64,000 nt of DNA from assembly GCF_014203735.1 (NCBI RefSeq), contig NZ_JACHJQ010000001.1, positions 248,001 to 312,000 of the forward strand. Direction: 5' to 3'. Both the position numbers and the translations under genes were made by a program. Position 1 is the stretch's first letter, and every line of letters begins with the position of its first letter. A model generated the notes under the pieces. That model was not told the origin of the DNA. It did not search any database and saw only the letters and a list, made by a program, of their open reading frames with translations. Shown piece after piece: positions 17,990-26,892 of this stretch. This stretch comes from Actinophytocola algeriensis (GTDB lineage Bacteria > Actinomycetota > Actinomycetes > Mycobacteriales > Pseudonocardiaceae).

Positions 17990-18043
17990 TCGCGGCGGTA
18001 CGATGACGGCGCTTTCCGCCCTGCTGCGTCGTACGGAGGCCTG

Positions 18044-19885
18044 ATGCGCACGTCCCGTCGGCTCGCCCTGCTCGTGCTCACGGCGGCGTTGCCGCTCAGT
18101 GTGGTCACGCCCGCGGTGGCGGCCCCCGCTCCGAGATCGGACCGTCCCACCCCGCCGCCCTGGCTGAAGATCGAGAACGGGGTCAGCGTGCCCCAGTTCG
18201 ACCTGGCGAACGCGGTCGAGGAGACGCTGTTCGTGCAGACGGAGGTCGACAGCGACCTCGACGGGGTGAAGGACCGGGTGCGCGTGCGCCTGTCGCGCCC
18301 GGGGGAGACGGAGACGCAGGGCATCAAGGTGCCGGTGGTCTTCGAGCACAGCCCGTACCGCTACAACACCGGCGGCGGCGTGAACCACAACGTGGACTTC
18401 TCGGTGCTGCCGCAGGAAGGCGTCCAGCGGTCGGCGGCGGACGCGGGCGGGACCGCGGCCGCCCCGCGCGCCGACCTGCCCGGCTCGCTGGACAACTACT
18501 GGGTGCCGCGCGGGTACGCGGTCGTGCTGGGCGAGTCGATCGGCACCGGCTTCTCGGACGGGTGTCCCACGGTCGGTGACATGAAGGAGACGCTCGGTAC
18601 GAAGGCCGTCATCGACTGGCTGAACGGCCGGGCGAAGGCGTACGACGAGGCGGGCGCGCCGGTCGCGGCGGACTGGACCACCGGCGACGTGGGCATGACC
18701 GGCGTGTCGTACAACGGCACGCTCCCCAACCAGGTGGCCACGACCGGTGTCGAGGGGCTGCGCACGATCGTGCCGGTCTCGGCGATCGCGAGCTGGTACG
18801 ACTACTACCGGGCGAACGGCCTGGTCCGCGCGCCGCACTCGAACACCTCAGGGCGGGGCGAGAACGCCTTCCAGGGCGAGGACCTGGACGTGCTGGGGTA
18901 CTACGTCGAGGGCCCTGGCCGCGTGGAGAAGTGCGCGCACATCACCGACGCCCTGTTGCAGTACGCCGACCGGACGACCGGTGACTACAACGCGTACTGG
19001 CACGAGCGGGACTACCTGCACCGCGCCCGCGGCGTCAAGGCGAGCGTGTTCGTGGTGCACGGGCTCGAGGACTACAACGTCATGCCGACGGCGTACTCGT
19101 CGTGGTGGTCGCAGCTGGAGCGGTACGACGTGCCGCGCAAGATCTGGCTGCACAAGGGCGGCCACGGCGGCCCGGGTAGCGCGTCCGACTATCAGCGGAC
19201 CCTCAACCGGTGGATGGACTACTGGCTGTTCGGGGTGCGGAACGGAGTCATGTCCGAGCCGCGCGCGGACGTGCAGCGGCCGGACGGCACCTACGAGAAG
19301 TACGCGGACTGGCCGGCGCCGGGTGCGCGGGACACGAAGCTCCGCCTGTCGTCGACGGACGCCACGACCCCGGGTGGTCTTGGCCGTTCCGGTGGTGGCC
19401 CTCGGCAGTCGTTCGTCGACTCGGGCCGCACGCTCGACACCGATGTGTCGCTGCTCCCGAACCCCGACGCGGCGAACCCCAACCGGCTGGCCTACCTGTC
19501 CGCGCCGCTCGCTCGTGACACGCACCTGAGCGGCACCCCGTCGGTGTCGCTGCGCGCGTCGGTCGACAACCGGTACGCGGCCAACCTGACAGCTGTTCTG
19601 GTCGACTACGGCCCCGACGGTCAGACGATGGTGACCCGGGGGTGGACGGATGTGCAGAACCGCAAGGACGTCGACCGCAGCACCCCGGTCGAGCAGGGCA
19701 AGGAGTACACGTTCGAGTGGCCCCTGGAGTCGGACGACTACGTCTTCCCGGCCGGGCACCGGATCGGCCTGGTGATCGTGTCCACGGACATGCACTTCAC
19801 GCTGCGGCCGCTGCCGGGTACGCAGCTGACGGTGAACCCGGGCAAGAGCGCGGTGACCCTGCCGGTCGTGGGCGGCCGGCTGTGA
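18044..19885 (+). CDS. Secreted Xaa-Pro dipeptidyl-peptidase (S15/CocE-NonD family)
   Basis: Extracellular serine peptidase, 613 residues. A signal peptide (RRLALLVLTAALPLSVVTPA, cleavage near AVA-AP) is followed by an alpha/beta hydrolase domain. The nucleophile motif GVSYNG falls at about residue 222, the acid in HGLEDYNV and the His in HKGGHGG. The C-terminal third is the beta-sandwich of PepX proteins. It removes Xaa-Pro dipeptides from peptides. The next gene starts inside its stop (GTGA), so the two secreted products are co-translated. Confidence 0.92.
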   Translation: MRTSRRLALLVLTAALPLSVVTPAVAAPAPRSDRPTPPPWLKIENGVSVPQFDLANAVEETLFVQTEVDSDLDGVKDRVRVRLSRPGETETQGIKVPVVFEHSPYRYNTGGGVNHNVDFSVLPQEGVQRSAADAGGTAAAPRADLPGSLDNYWVPRGYAVVLGESIGTGFSDGCPTVGDMKETLGTKAVIDWLNGRAKAYDEAGAPVAADWTTGDVGMTGVSYNGTLPNQVATTGVEGLRTIVPVSAIASWYDYYRANGLVRAPHSNTSGRGENAFQGEDLDVLGYYVEGPGRVEKCAHITDALLQYADRTTGDYNAYWHERDYLHRARGVKASVFVVHGLEDYNVMPTAYSSWWSQLERYDVPRKIWLHKGGHGGPGSASDYQRTLNRWMDYWLFGVRNGVMSEPRADVQRPDGTYEKYADWPAPGARDTKLRLSSTDATTPGGLGRSGGGPRQSFVDSGRTLDTDVSLLPNPDAANPNRLAYLSAPLARDTHLSGTPSVSLRASVDNRYAANLTAVLVDYGPDGQTMVTRGWTDVQNRKDVDRSTPVEQGKEYTFEWPLESDDYVFPAGHRIGLVIVSTDMHFTLRPLPGTQLTVNPGKSAVTLPVVGGRL

Positions 19886-20685
19886 GGCGGCTCCTGGTTC
19901 TGCTGGTGTCACTGGCGACACTGACGGGCCTCGCTCCGGCGGCCGTCGCGGCACCGTCGTGCACGTCCACATTGGACTGCTCGGTCGCGGAGATCAACGA
20001 GATGTCGATGGCGGAGCGGCTCGACTTCGTGCGGGACATGCAGTCCGGCCCGGCGGCGGCCCTCGGCGCGACCGACCGGTGGCGGAACATCGAAGGCGTG
20101 ATCACGTTCTTCCGCGACCGGGGCCTCGGCGCTCCAGGCACCTGGGTGTCCTATGTGGACGCCGGGATCGTGGAGGGGATCCAGCGCGGCATCGCGATCG
20201 CGCTGGGCTGGTCGGCGGAGACCGGCGGCAACCCGGGGTCGGCGAAGTGGGCGAGTTACCTGACGCGCCTGTCCGGTGGCGAGCTGACCTCCCGGTCGGC
20301 CCACGACCGGGCGTGGAGCGAGGCGGAACAGGCGTCCACGGAGTACGGCAACGCCCTGGCCGAGGCGAACGGCGTGCCGGCGACGGCGGTGGAGTGGCGG
20401 TTCTACCAGTTCTCGGAGATGTACCGGTGGGCGCTGCGGAACCGGCCGTTCGCACTCGACCTGCTGGCGGTGTACGGCCCGCTGATCCACCCGGGCCTGG
20501 CCACCGCGCGGGTCCCGTTCTACGACTGGTTCACCGACGTCAGCGAGTCGGCCCCGTCGCACCGGAGCTGCGAGATGGCGTACGGGTTCGCGGAACTGAA
20601 CCCGATCACGGGCGTGTTCGGCATGGCAGGCCTGTTCCTGGCCTACACCAAGGAACTTTTCGAGGAATACCAGTCCCAGGCGTGA
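19882..20685 (+). CDS. Secreted protein of unknown function
   Basis: A 267-residue protein whose GTG start (19882) overlaps the stop of the peptidase gene. A signal peptide (RRLLVLLVSLATLTGLAPAAV) ends near AVA-AP. The mature protein is helical, has cysteines close to its N-terminus (SCTSTLDCS) and one near the end (HRSCEMAYGF), and contains motifs FVRDMQSGPAA, RWRNIEGVITFFRD and FYQFSEMYRW. I do not recognise the family. The tight overlap suggests it works with the peptidase outside the cell, for example as an inhibitor, chaperone or substrate-binding partner. Confidence 0.7.
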   Translation: MRRLLVLLVSLATLTGLAPAAVAAPSCTSTLDCSVAEINEMSMAERLDFVRDMQSGPAAALGATDRWRNIEGVITFFRDRGLGAPGTWVSYVDAGIVEGIQRGIAIALGWSAETGGNPGSAKWASYLTRLSGGELTSRSAHDRAWSEAEQASTEYGNALAEANGVPATAVEWRFYQFSEMYRWALRNRPFALDLLAVYGPLIHPGLATARVPFYDWFTDVSESAPSHRSCEMAYGFAELNPITGVFGMAGLFLAYTKELFEEYQSQA

Positions 20686-21076
20686 GGTGGCCGGCCTCCG
20701 GCCCCCTCGAACCACGCTACCGGACGGCACCGACAGAAACGTGATCCGAAGCCCGGGTTGTCCACAGGCCGTCGCCGCTGTGGACAACCCGGGCTTGGCC
20801 GTCCGGAACTGTCGGTGTTCGCGTTTACGCTGGATTCCGGGGGCCGGCGGCCGCGCGGCGGTGCTGAGCGGGCGGCCGCACACAGCCCCCGGCTCCGGCT
20901 TCACCTCGCCGCGATCCTCCGGCGCCGCGGGGCGCGTGGCACCTCGGTGAGCTTCACCACGACGGAGCCGCCAGCAGGGGCTTTGTGGAGGGACTGTCCG
21001 GTTTTGGGGTAGTGGCGGGGTCGAGTCGCGAAAAGCCATCCGGTCCAGCGACCCGATCAGGGCTAGCATCGAAAAC
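20686..21076. other. 391-bp intergenic region with a long hairpin
   Basis: No gene is supported here. The main element is the 19-bp-stem hairpin at 20749-20796. The stretch just before 21077 (CCCGATCAGGGCTAGCATCGAAAAC) probably carries the tmsA promoter; GCTAGCATCG could hold its -10 region, but there is no clear -35. Confidence 0.55.
20749..20796 (+). terminator. 19-bp-stem hairpin containing inverted DnaA boxes
   Basis: AAGCCCGGGTTGTCCACAG (20749-20767) pairs perfectly with CTGTGGACAACCCGGGCTT (20778-20796) around a 10-nt loop. It lies 64 bp past the unknown secreted gene and has no T-run. Each arm includes the actinobacterial DnaA-box word TTGTCCACA, in inverted orientation. It could be a strong terminator, a DnaA-binding site, or both. 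Confidence 0.6.
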
Positions 21077-22444
21077 GTGACCCGCTCACCTGCACGGATC
21101 TCCCACGAGCACGCGGTGGACGCGCTCCGCGCGCAGCTAGTCGCCCATCCGGCCGGCGCGCCGATCCGGCTGGCCAAGCCCACCTCGAACCTCTTCCGGT
21201 TCCGGGAGCCACCCGGCCGGGAGGCACTCGACGTCAGCGCCTTCGCCGGGGTCATCGAGATCGACGGCACGACCGCCGACGTCGGGGGCATGACCACCTA
21301 CGAGGACCTCGTCGACGCGACGCTCCCGCACGGCCTCATCCCGCACGTCGTGCCGCAGCTGAAGACGATCACGCTGGGCGGGGCCGTCGCGGGCCTGGGT
21401 ATCGAGTCGACGTCGTTCCGGAACGGGATGCCGCACGAGTCCGTGCTGGAGATGGACATCCTCACCCCGGACGGCGACGTCGTCACCGCCACCCCGGACA
21501 ACGAGCACGCCGACCTCTTCCGCGGCTTCCCCAACTCCTACGGCACCCTCGGCTACGCGCTGCGCCTGCGCATCGAGCTGGAACGTGTCACACCGTTCGT
21601 CCGGTTGCGGCACGTCAGGTTCACCGACGCCGCCGCCTGCGCCCGCGCCATCGAGGAGATCTGCGCCGCGGGCGGCTACCGGGACGAACCGGTCGACTTC
21701 CTCGACGGCGTGATGTTCGGCAGCACCGAGCTGTACCTGACGCTCGGCAGGTACGTCGACTCGGCGCCGTCGCTGTCCGACTACACCGGGCAGCGGATCT
21801 TCTACAGGTCCATCCGCGACCGGGTCACCGACCACCTCACGATCCGCGACTACCTGTGGCGCTGGGACACCGACTGGTTCTGGTGCTCCCAGGCCCTCGG
21901 CGCGCAGCACCCGCTGGTCCGCCGCGTGTGGCCGCGCCGGTACCTGCGTTCCGACGTGTACCGCAGGATCGTCGCGCTCGACCGGCGGCACGACCTGTCC
22001 GGCCGGGTGTACAAACTGCTCGGCAAACCGGCGCGTGAACCGGTGATCCAGGACGTGGAGATCCCGGTCGAGCGGATCGCCGACTTCCTGCGCTTCTTCG
22101 CCGACGAGATCCGCATCAGCCCGGTCTGGTTGTGCCCGCTGAAGCTGCGGGAGCAGACCGGCTGGCCGCTGTACCCCATGAAGCCGGGCCGGCTGTACGT
22201 GAACGCCGGGTTCTGGGCAACTGTCCCTTTGGGACCGGGCGAGGAGGACGGCACCTACAACCGGCTCATCGAGAACAAGGTCACCGAGCTGGGCGGGCAC
22301 AAGTCGCTGTACTCCACGTCGTACTTCGATGAGGAGGAGTTCTGGTTGGCGTACGACGGCGAGACCTACCGGAAGCTCAAGAGCACCTACGACCCGAACG
22401 GCAGGCTTCCCGACCTCTACTCGAAGGTCGTGCGGAACAGATGA
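21077..22444 (+). CDS. tmsA: FAD-dependent 10-methylene fatty acyl reductase (TmsA/BfaA type)
   Basis: FAD-binding oxidoreductase of 455 residues (GTG start). The N-terminal PCMH/FAD_binding_4 domain shows VEIDGTTADVGGM-like strands, HGLIPHVVPQLKTITLGGAVAG and the FPNSYGTLGYALR block. The C-terminal half resembles DHCR24-like sterol/lipid reductases. It is followed 14 bp later by a cyclopropane-synthase-like methyltransferase. This pair is known in actinomycetes (TmsA/TmsB, BfaA/BfaB; Rv3719-Rv3720 in M. tuberculosis) to make 10-methyl branched fatty acids such as tuberculostearate: TmsB methylenates oleoyl-phospholipid and TmsA reduces the methylene group. The assignment rests on this pairing. 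Confidence 0.85.
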   Translation: MTRSPARISHEHAVDALRAQLVAHPAGAPIRLAKPTSNLFRFREPPGREALDVSAFAGVIEIDGTTADVGGMTTYEDLVDATLPHGLIPHVVPQLKTITLGGAVAGLGIESTSFRNGMPHESVLEMDILTPDGDVVTATPDNEHADLFRGFPNSYGTLGYALRLRIELERVTPFVRLRHVRFTDAAACARAIEEICAAGGYRDEPVDFLDGVMFGSTELYLTLGRYVDSAPSLSDYTGQRIFYRSIRDRVTDHLTIRDYLWRWDTDWFWCSQALGAQHPLVRRVWPRRYLRSDVYRRIVALDRRHDLSGRVYKLLGKPAREPVIQDVEIPVERIADFLRFFADEIRISPVWLCPLKLREQTGWPLYPMKPGRLYVNAGFWATVPLGPGEEDGTYNRLIENKVTELGGHKSLYSTSYFDEEEFWLAYDGETYRKLKSTYDPNGRLPDLYSKVVRNR

Positions 22445-22458
22445 AGGGGAGGAGTGGC

Positions 22459-23688
22459 ATGCGGCTGGCGGAAATCATCGAGCGTGCGTTGGGGCGGAAC
22501 GCACCGCTGGAGATCACCGGTTACGACGGCAGCCGGGCGGGGGACCGGGACGCACCCGTGCGGATCGAGGTCAAGTCGCCGATCGCGTTGTCCCACATCG
22601 CGTCGGCGCCCGGCGAGCTGGGGCTCGCGCGCGCGTACGTGAGCGGCGCGCTCGACATCCACGGCGACATGTACACCGCGCTGCGGAACATGGCGGCGCT
22701 CACGCTGGACTCGGTCCCGCCGAAGATCCAGGCCGAGATGCTGCTGCGGCTGGGCTGGTCGCGCCTGTGGTGGCCGGTGCCGCACCCGTCGGTGGAGGCG
22801 AGGGTGCACGGGCGACGGCACTCCAAGCGCCGCGACCAGGAAGCGATCTCGCACCACTACGACGTGTCCAACCGCTTCTACGAGTGGGTGCTCGGCCCGT
22901 CGATGGCGTACACGTGCGCCGTCTACCCGGACACCGACTCCACGCTCGAGGAAGCGCAGTGGACCAAGCACGACCTGGTGGCGCGCAAGCTCGGCCTGAA
23001 GGAAGGCATGCGGCTGCTGGACGTCGGCTGTGGCTGGGGTGGCATGGTCATCCACGCCGCCAAGCACTACGGCGTGCGGGCGCTGGGTGTCACGCTGTCC
23101 CGCAAGCAGGCGGAGTGGGGCCAGAAGAAGATCGCCGAGCTGGGGCTCGGTGACCTCGCCGAGATCCGGCACCTCGACTACCGCGACGTGGCCGAGTCGG
23201 GCTTCGACGCGATCAGCTCCATCGGCCTCACCGAGCACATCGGCGAGGCGGAGCTGCCCGCGTACGTGCGGTCGCTGCACGACAAGCTGCGCCCTGGCGG
23301 GCGGCTGCTCAACCACTGCATCACCCGCCCGGACAACACGCAGGGCGCCAGGGTGAGGGGCTTCTTCGGCCGGTACGTCTTCCCCGACGGCGAGCTGCTC
23401 GGCCCCGGCCACATCATCTCGGCCATCCACGACAACGGGTTCGAGGTCCGGCACGAGGAGAACCTGCGCGAGCACTACGCGAAGACGCTGACCGCGTGGT
23501 GCGCGAACCTCGACGAGCACTGGGACGAGGCGGTCCGCGAGGTCGGCGAGCCGAGGGCGCGGGTGTGGCGGCTGTACATGGCCGGCTCGCGGCTGGGGTT
23601 CGTCGAGAACAACATCCAGCTGCACCAGGTGCTCGCGGTGAAGCTGGACGGTGTCGACTCGCACATGCCGCTGCGCCCGGAGTGGTGA
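22459..23688 (+). CDS. tmsB: Cyclopropane-fatty-acyl synthase-like methyltransferase (TmsB/BfaB type)
   Basis: SAM-dependent lipid methyltransferase (409 residues). The ATG at 22459 is preceded by AGGGGAGGAG, which decides against the in-frame ATG at 22441. The N-terminal domain (1-125) is the lipid/membrane-binding part. The catalytic half has SHHYDVSNRFYEWVLG, MAYTCAVY, the SAM motif LLDVGCGWGG (186-195), SIGLTEHIG with the acidic carbonate-binding Glu, and the C-terminal RLYMAGSRLGF. With tmsA directly upstream it should methylate oleate in phospholipids to 10-methylene-stearate. A plain cyclopropane synthase is the alternative. Confidence 0.88.
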   Translation: MRLAEIIERALGRNAPLEITGYDGSRAGDRDAPVRIEVKSPIALSHIASAPGELGLARAYVSGALDIHGDMYTALRNMAALTLDSVPPKIQAEMLLRLGWSRLWWPVPHPSVEARVHGRRHSKRRDQEAISHHYDVSNRFYEWVLGPSMAYTCAVYPDTDSTLEEAQWTKHDLVARKLGLKEGMRLLDVGCGWGGMVIHAAKHYGVRALGVTLSRKQAEWGQKKIAELGLGDLAEIRHLDYRDVAESGFDAISSIGLTEHIGEAELPAYVRSLHDKLRPGGRLLNHCITRPDNTQGARVRGFFGRYVFPDGELLGPGHIISAIHDNGFEVRHEENLREHYAKTLTAWCANLDEHWDEAVREVGEPRARVWRLYMAGSRLGFVENNIQLHQVLAVKLDGVDSHMPLRPEW

Positions 23689-23704
23689 CCTGACAGCTGT
23701 CAGG
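23689..23704. promoter_or_regulatory. CCTGAC-N4-GTCAGG palindrome between convergent genes
   Basis: CCTGACAGCTGTCAGG is a perfect 16-bp palindrome located right after the tmsB stop and overlapping the stop of the convergent methyltransferase gene. It may act as a short bidirectional terminator, or as a binding site like the identical half-sites at 27502-27551. Confidence 0.45.
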
Positions 23705-24500
23705 GTTTGCGGGCCACCCCCGCGAACACCAGCGACGACTCCGGGTGCGCGCCCACGTCCTCCGGGGACTCCGGGCGCCACTCGGGGGTCCACACCAGGC
23801 CGGGCTCGACGAAGTCCAGGCCCGAGAAGAAGCGCGTGATGTCGTCGGGGGTCCGGCGCACGCCCGGGTTGCTGGACTGCCGGTACAGCCGCTCGACCTC
23901 GTCGCGTCCTGCCAGCGACGGGTTCTCCACCCCGTGGGAGAGGACGAGGAAGCTGCCCGGCGCCATCGCCGAGACGTACTTGGCCACGGCGTCGTACGGT
24001 GCGGCCGAGTCCGGGATGAAGTGCAGCACCGCCACCATCAGCACGGCCACCGGCTGCGACCAGTCGATCAGTGGTGAGGCCAGCACCGGGTCGGGGTCGG
24101 TCAGGTCCCCGCGCATGGCCGCGGCGTGGGGGCTGTCGTTCAGCAGTAGCTCACTGTGCGTCACCGCGATGGGCTCGTTGTCGACGTACAGCACCCGCAC
24201 GGCGGGGTCGACCGCCTGCGCGATCTCGTGCACGTTCCCGGCCGTCGGAATGCCCGATCCGACGTCGACGAACTGCCGGATCCCCGACTCCACGCAGAAC
24301 CGGACCGCCCGCCGCAGGAACGCCCGGTTCAGCCGGGCCGCGGACCGCGCGAGTGGCATGACCTCCAGCAGCTTCTCGGCGAAGACCCGGTCCTGCTCGA
24401 AGTTCGCGGCGCCACCCAGCAGGTAGTCGTAGATCCGCGCGGCGTTGGGACGGTCAAGGTCGATCGACTCGGGGGCCCAACTCGGGCGGTCACCAGTCAT
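23700..24500 (-). CDS. SAM-dependent methyltransferase, DUF574 family
   Basis: A 266-residue paralogue of the methyltransferase at 10615-11412. The diagnostic blocks YDYLLGGAANFEQDR, FVDVGSGIPTAGNVHEIAQ, VLYVDNEPIAVTHS and FFSGLDFVEPGLV are all present. The ATG at 24500 (MTGDRPSWAPESIDL) gives the usual N-terminus; upstream codons open to 24647 overlap the divergent gene and are not family-like. Function and substrate are unknown. It converges on tmsB and shares a short promoter region with the PhaC-like hydrolase. Confidence 0.87.
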   Translation of the reverse strand: MTGDRPSWAPESIDLDRPNAARIYDYLLGGAANFEQDRVFAEKLLEVMPLARSAARLNRAFLRRAVRFCVESGIRQFVDVGSGIPTAGNVHEIAQAVDPAVRVLYVDNEPIAVTHSELLLNDSPHAAAMRGDLTDPDPVLASPLIDWSQPVAVLMVAVLHFIPDSAAPYDAVAKYVSAMAPGSFLVLSHGVENPSLAGRDEVERLYRQSSNPGVRRTPDDITRFFSGLDFVEPGLVWTPEWRPESPEDVGAHPESSLVFAGVARKP

Positions 24501-24549
24501 GTACCCGATGCTATGCGACAACAGCGCGGTGACGAGGCAGTATGACGGC

Positions 24550-25581
24550 ATGATGTCGCTGTCCGCCGCCTCGAACAACGTCATGGACATGGTGCTGCGC
24601 GGAGGCGTCGCCGACCTCCGCCCGATGCCCCGCGTCCTCATCGACAAGGGCCCGAACCGCTCGGTGTACCGGTTCGTGGCGAACGACCGTCAGCTTGCCG
24701 GTGAGCCGGTGCTGCTGGTGCCACCGCTCGCCGTGCCCGCGTTCTGCTTCGACCTGCGCCGCGGCTGCAGCCTCGCCGAGCACCTGGTGGAGCAGGGCAG
24801 GCGGCCGTACCTGGTCGACTACGGCACGGTGCGGTTCTCCGACCGCGGCCTCGGCCTGGAGCACTGGATCGACGAGGTCCTGCCGAGGACGATCCGCGCG
24901 GTCAGCAAGGACGCGGGCGGCGCACCCGTGCACGTGGTCGCGTGGTGCCTGGGCGGCATCCTGTCGCTGCTGACACACGCCGACCAGGCGGACCTCCCCA
25001 TCGCCTCGATAGCGACGATCGCCGCGCCGATCGACATGACCGCCATCCCGCTGGTGGCCCCGATCAAACCGTTGGTGGACGTGACGAACGGCTGGATCCT
25101 GACACCTGTCTACCGGGCACTGGGCGGCGCGCCACGCGCGCTGGTGAAGCGGGTCTTCCAGCTGTCGGCCATGGACAAGGTGGTGACGAAGCCGTACGCC
25201 ATCCTGTCCCATTTGGACGATCGGGACTTCCTGGCGCAGATCGAGGCGGTGGACCGCTTCACCGACAACATGATCGCCTATCCCGGACGCACGTTCGGCC
25301 AGATGTACCACCGCTTCTTCCGCTCCAACGACCTGTCGAACGGCGAGGTCGACTTCGGCGGCAGGCGGATCTCACTGCACGAGGTGAAGGCCCCGGTGCT
25401 GGTGGTCGCCGGGGAAGGCGACAGCATCGCACCGGAGCGGGCGGTACGCAGACTGGTCGACGTGCTCGACAACGCGGCAGAGGTCCGGTTCGAAACCGCG
25501 CCGGGCGGCCACCTGGGTGTGCTGGCCGGCCGCCGGGCTCGCAGCACGACGTGGGCTTATCTGGACGACTTCCTGGGCTGA
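24550..25581 (+). CDS. PhaC-like alpha/beta hydrolase
   Basis: A 343-residue alpha/beta-hydrolase-fold protein related to poly(3-hydroxyalkanoate) synthases. The lipase box is AWCLGG, with Cys133 in place of the usual Ser, the hallmark of PHA synthases. PYLVDYGTVRFSDRGLGLEHW is the family strand-helix region, and the acid (AGEGDSIAPE) and His (APGGHLGV) are in place. It is shorter than class I synthases and lacks their N-terminal extension. Similar stand-alone or fused domains exist in mycobacteria (Rv1683), linked to triacylglycerol turnover. Either acyltransferase or hydrolase activity is possible. Confidence 0.75.
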   Translation: MMSLSAASNNVMDMVLRGGVADLRPMPRVLIDKGPNRSVYRFVANDRQLAGEPVLLVPPLAVPAFCFDLRRGCSLAEHLVEQGRRPYLVDYGTVRFSDRGLGLEHWIDEVLPRTIRAVSKDAGGAPVHVVAWCLGGILSLLTHADQADLPIASIATIAAPIDMTAIPLVAPIKPLVDVTNGWILTPVYRALGGAPRALVKRVFQLSAMDKVVTKPYAILSHLDDRDFLAQIEAVDRFTDNMIAYPGRTFGQMYHRFFRSNDLSNGEVDFGGRRISLHEVKAPVLVVAGEGDSIAPERAVRRLVDVLDNAAEVRFETAPGGHLGVLAGRRARSTTWAYLDDFLG

Positions 25582-25724
25582 ACCGGCAGGTGGCGAGGCG
25601 CGGTCGCCTGGACGAACTCGGACGCGTCGCCGCACGGCGCGCGGCGCGTCGAACCGCGAGGTCGCCGGCCAGCTCTACCTGCCGAGACCATGGCGAAGCC
25701 CCGCGGACGAGGCCGCCGAACCTC

Positions 25725-26282
25725 TCACGCGAGCTTGGCTCGCCAGCCGATGTACGGCTTCCGCATGCCCCAGACGAGATCGTTGCTCGCGGGATTCTCA
25801 GGCAGGTCCCCGGTCGTCAGCCGACGGAGGAACTCGACCATGCCCATGTCGAAGCTGACGAAGTCCGGGTCCTCGTCCCGTCGCCACACCACGACCGGCC
25901 ACTCGTCCGGCTCGGCGGAGGTCATGATCCAGCCATACAGGTCAGGAGCGCCGTGGCCCACACCCCAGGCCAGGAGTTGCTCCGGGACATCCAGTCCCGG
26001 GATGACGACGTCTTTGTCCCACCGGTCGTTCCACATCTCGCGGAGGTTCACCGACTCGTCGGCCATCCCGCCCCCGCGGTAGGGGTAGCCCTCCGGTGCC
26101 GTCGGGGACAGGACCGTCAGCCCTTCCGTCCCGACGGAGCCCGTGCCGTAGACCGACATGAACTCCTTGTAGTCGGATGGAAGCCGCATGCCGAGCTCGG
26201 CCTCCACGGCCTGCCAGTCGAACAGATCCCCGTCGGCCTGCTCGGCCGACATGACCTCACGGAGGTCGTTGAACTCCGACAC
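25725..26282 (-). CDS. SMI1/KNR4 (SUKH) family protein
   Basis: A 185-residue SUKH-fold protein. The key features are the helix with acidic patch FDWQAVEAELGMRLPSDYKEFMSVYG, then PEQLLAWGVGHGAPDLYGWIM and DEWPVVVWRRDE. The GTG start at 26282 has an AGGAG seven bases upstream. Bacterial members are best known as immunity proteins against polymorphic and contact-dependent nuclease toxins; some have regulatory roles. No toxin gene is adjacent. It stands alone between the PhaC-like gene and the TetR/SnoaL-like pair. Confidence 0.82.
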   Translation of the reverse strand: MSEFNDLREVMSAEQADGDLFDWQAVEAELGMRLPSDYKEFMSVYGTGSVGTEGLTVLSPTAPEGYPYRGGGMADESVNLREMWNDRWDKDVVIPGLDVPEQLLAWGVGHGAPDLYGWIMTSAEPDEWPVVVWRRDEDPDFVSFDMGMVEFLRRLTTGDLPENPASNDLVWGMRKPYIGWRAKLA

Positions 26283-26406
26283 GTGGCTACTCCTTTTGGA
26301 TCCCGTCAGTACGTGCCCCGGATACTGCCCGCTGCGCGTCTCGACCTGTCTTCCGGAGCGTGCCCTCGGAGATCGATCGGTGATGCTGGATTCGGGGGCC
26401 GGGCGC

Positions 26407-26892
26407 TCAACGTTTCGGCAGTGCCAGGCCTACGCCGAACCTGTCACCTGAGCGCGTCGCAGCCACCAGCGGTGCGGTCAGTGCGCGTAACGCACCCGAC
26501 GTCAGACGGGACCGGCCGTTGCGGCGGGCCAGCGCTGGTCCCAGTGCCGCCATCACCGCCGTCAGTCCTGGCAGCGGGCGGATGAACAGCGTGATCTCGG
26601 CGATCTTGTCCGCGTCGTCCAGTGTCAGCAGCAGGGTCTCCTCGAAGGGCTGGCCGTGTGCTGTCGCGCTGCCGACCAGCACGCGCTGCCTGCCTTCGCC
26701 GATCACCGTGTGGTAGTTCAGGCCCTCGAACTTTTCGTACGCCGTCGCGAACAGGCGGCCCACGTCTTCCTTGCCCTCGAACGTGAAGCGGTCCGTCAGC
26801 GGGGAGCGGACCACTATGTCGTCGGACAGGGTTGTCAGTGCCAGCTCGATGTCGTGGGTGGCCGCGGCCTGGCGGAAGTCATCGACGGTCAT
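26407..26892 (-). CDS. SnoaL/NTF2-like protein
   Basis: A 161-residue protein with an NTF2-like cone fold: DDFRQAAATHDIELALTTLSDD, VVRSPLTDRFTFEGKEDVGRLF and the strand DADKIAEITLFIRPLPGL are typical of SnoaL-like domains (ketosteroid isomerase superfamily). The C-terminal 45 residues are extra (ALARRNGRSRLTSGALRAL). It overlaps the stop of the upstream TetR gene by 14 bp and is therefore co-expressed with it. Because it sits beside the sterol genes, a role in binding or isomerising a steroid is possible, but no catalytic Asp/Tyr set is assured. Confidence 0.7.
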   Translation of the reverse strand: MTVDDFRQAAATHDIELALTTLSDDIVVRSPLTDRFTFEGKEDVGRLFATAYEKFEGLNYHTVIGEGRQRVLVGSATAHGQPFEETLLLTLDDADKIAEITLFIRPLPGLTAVMAALGPALARRNGRSRLTSGALRALTAPLVAATRSGDRFGVGLALPKR

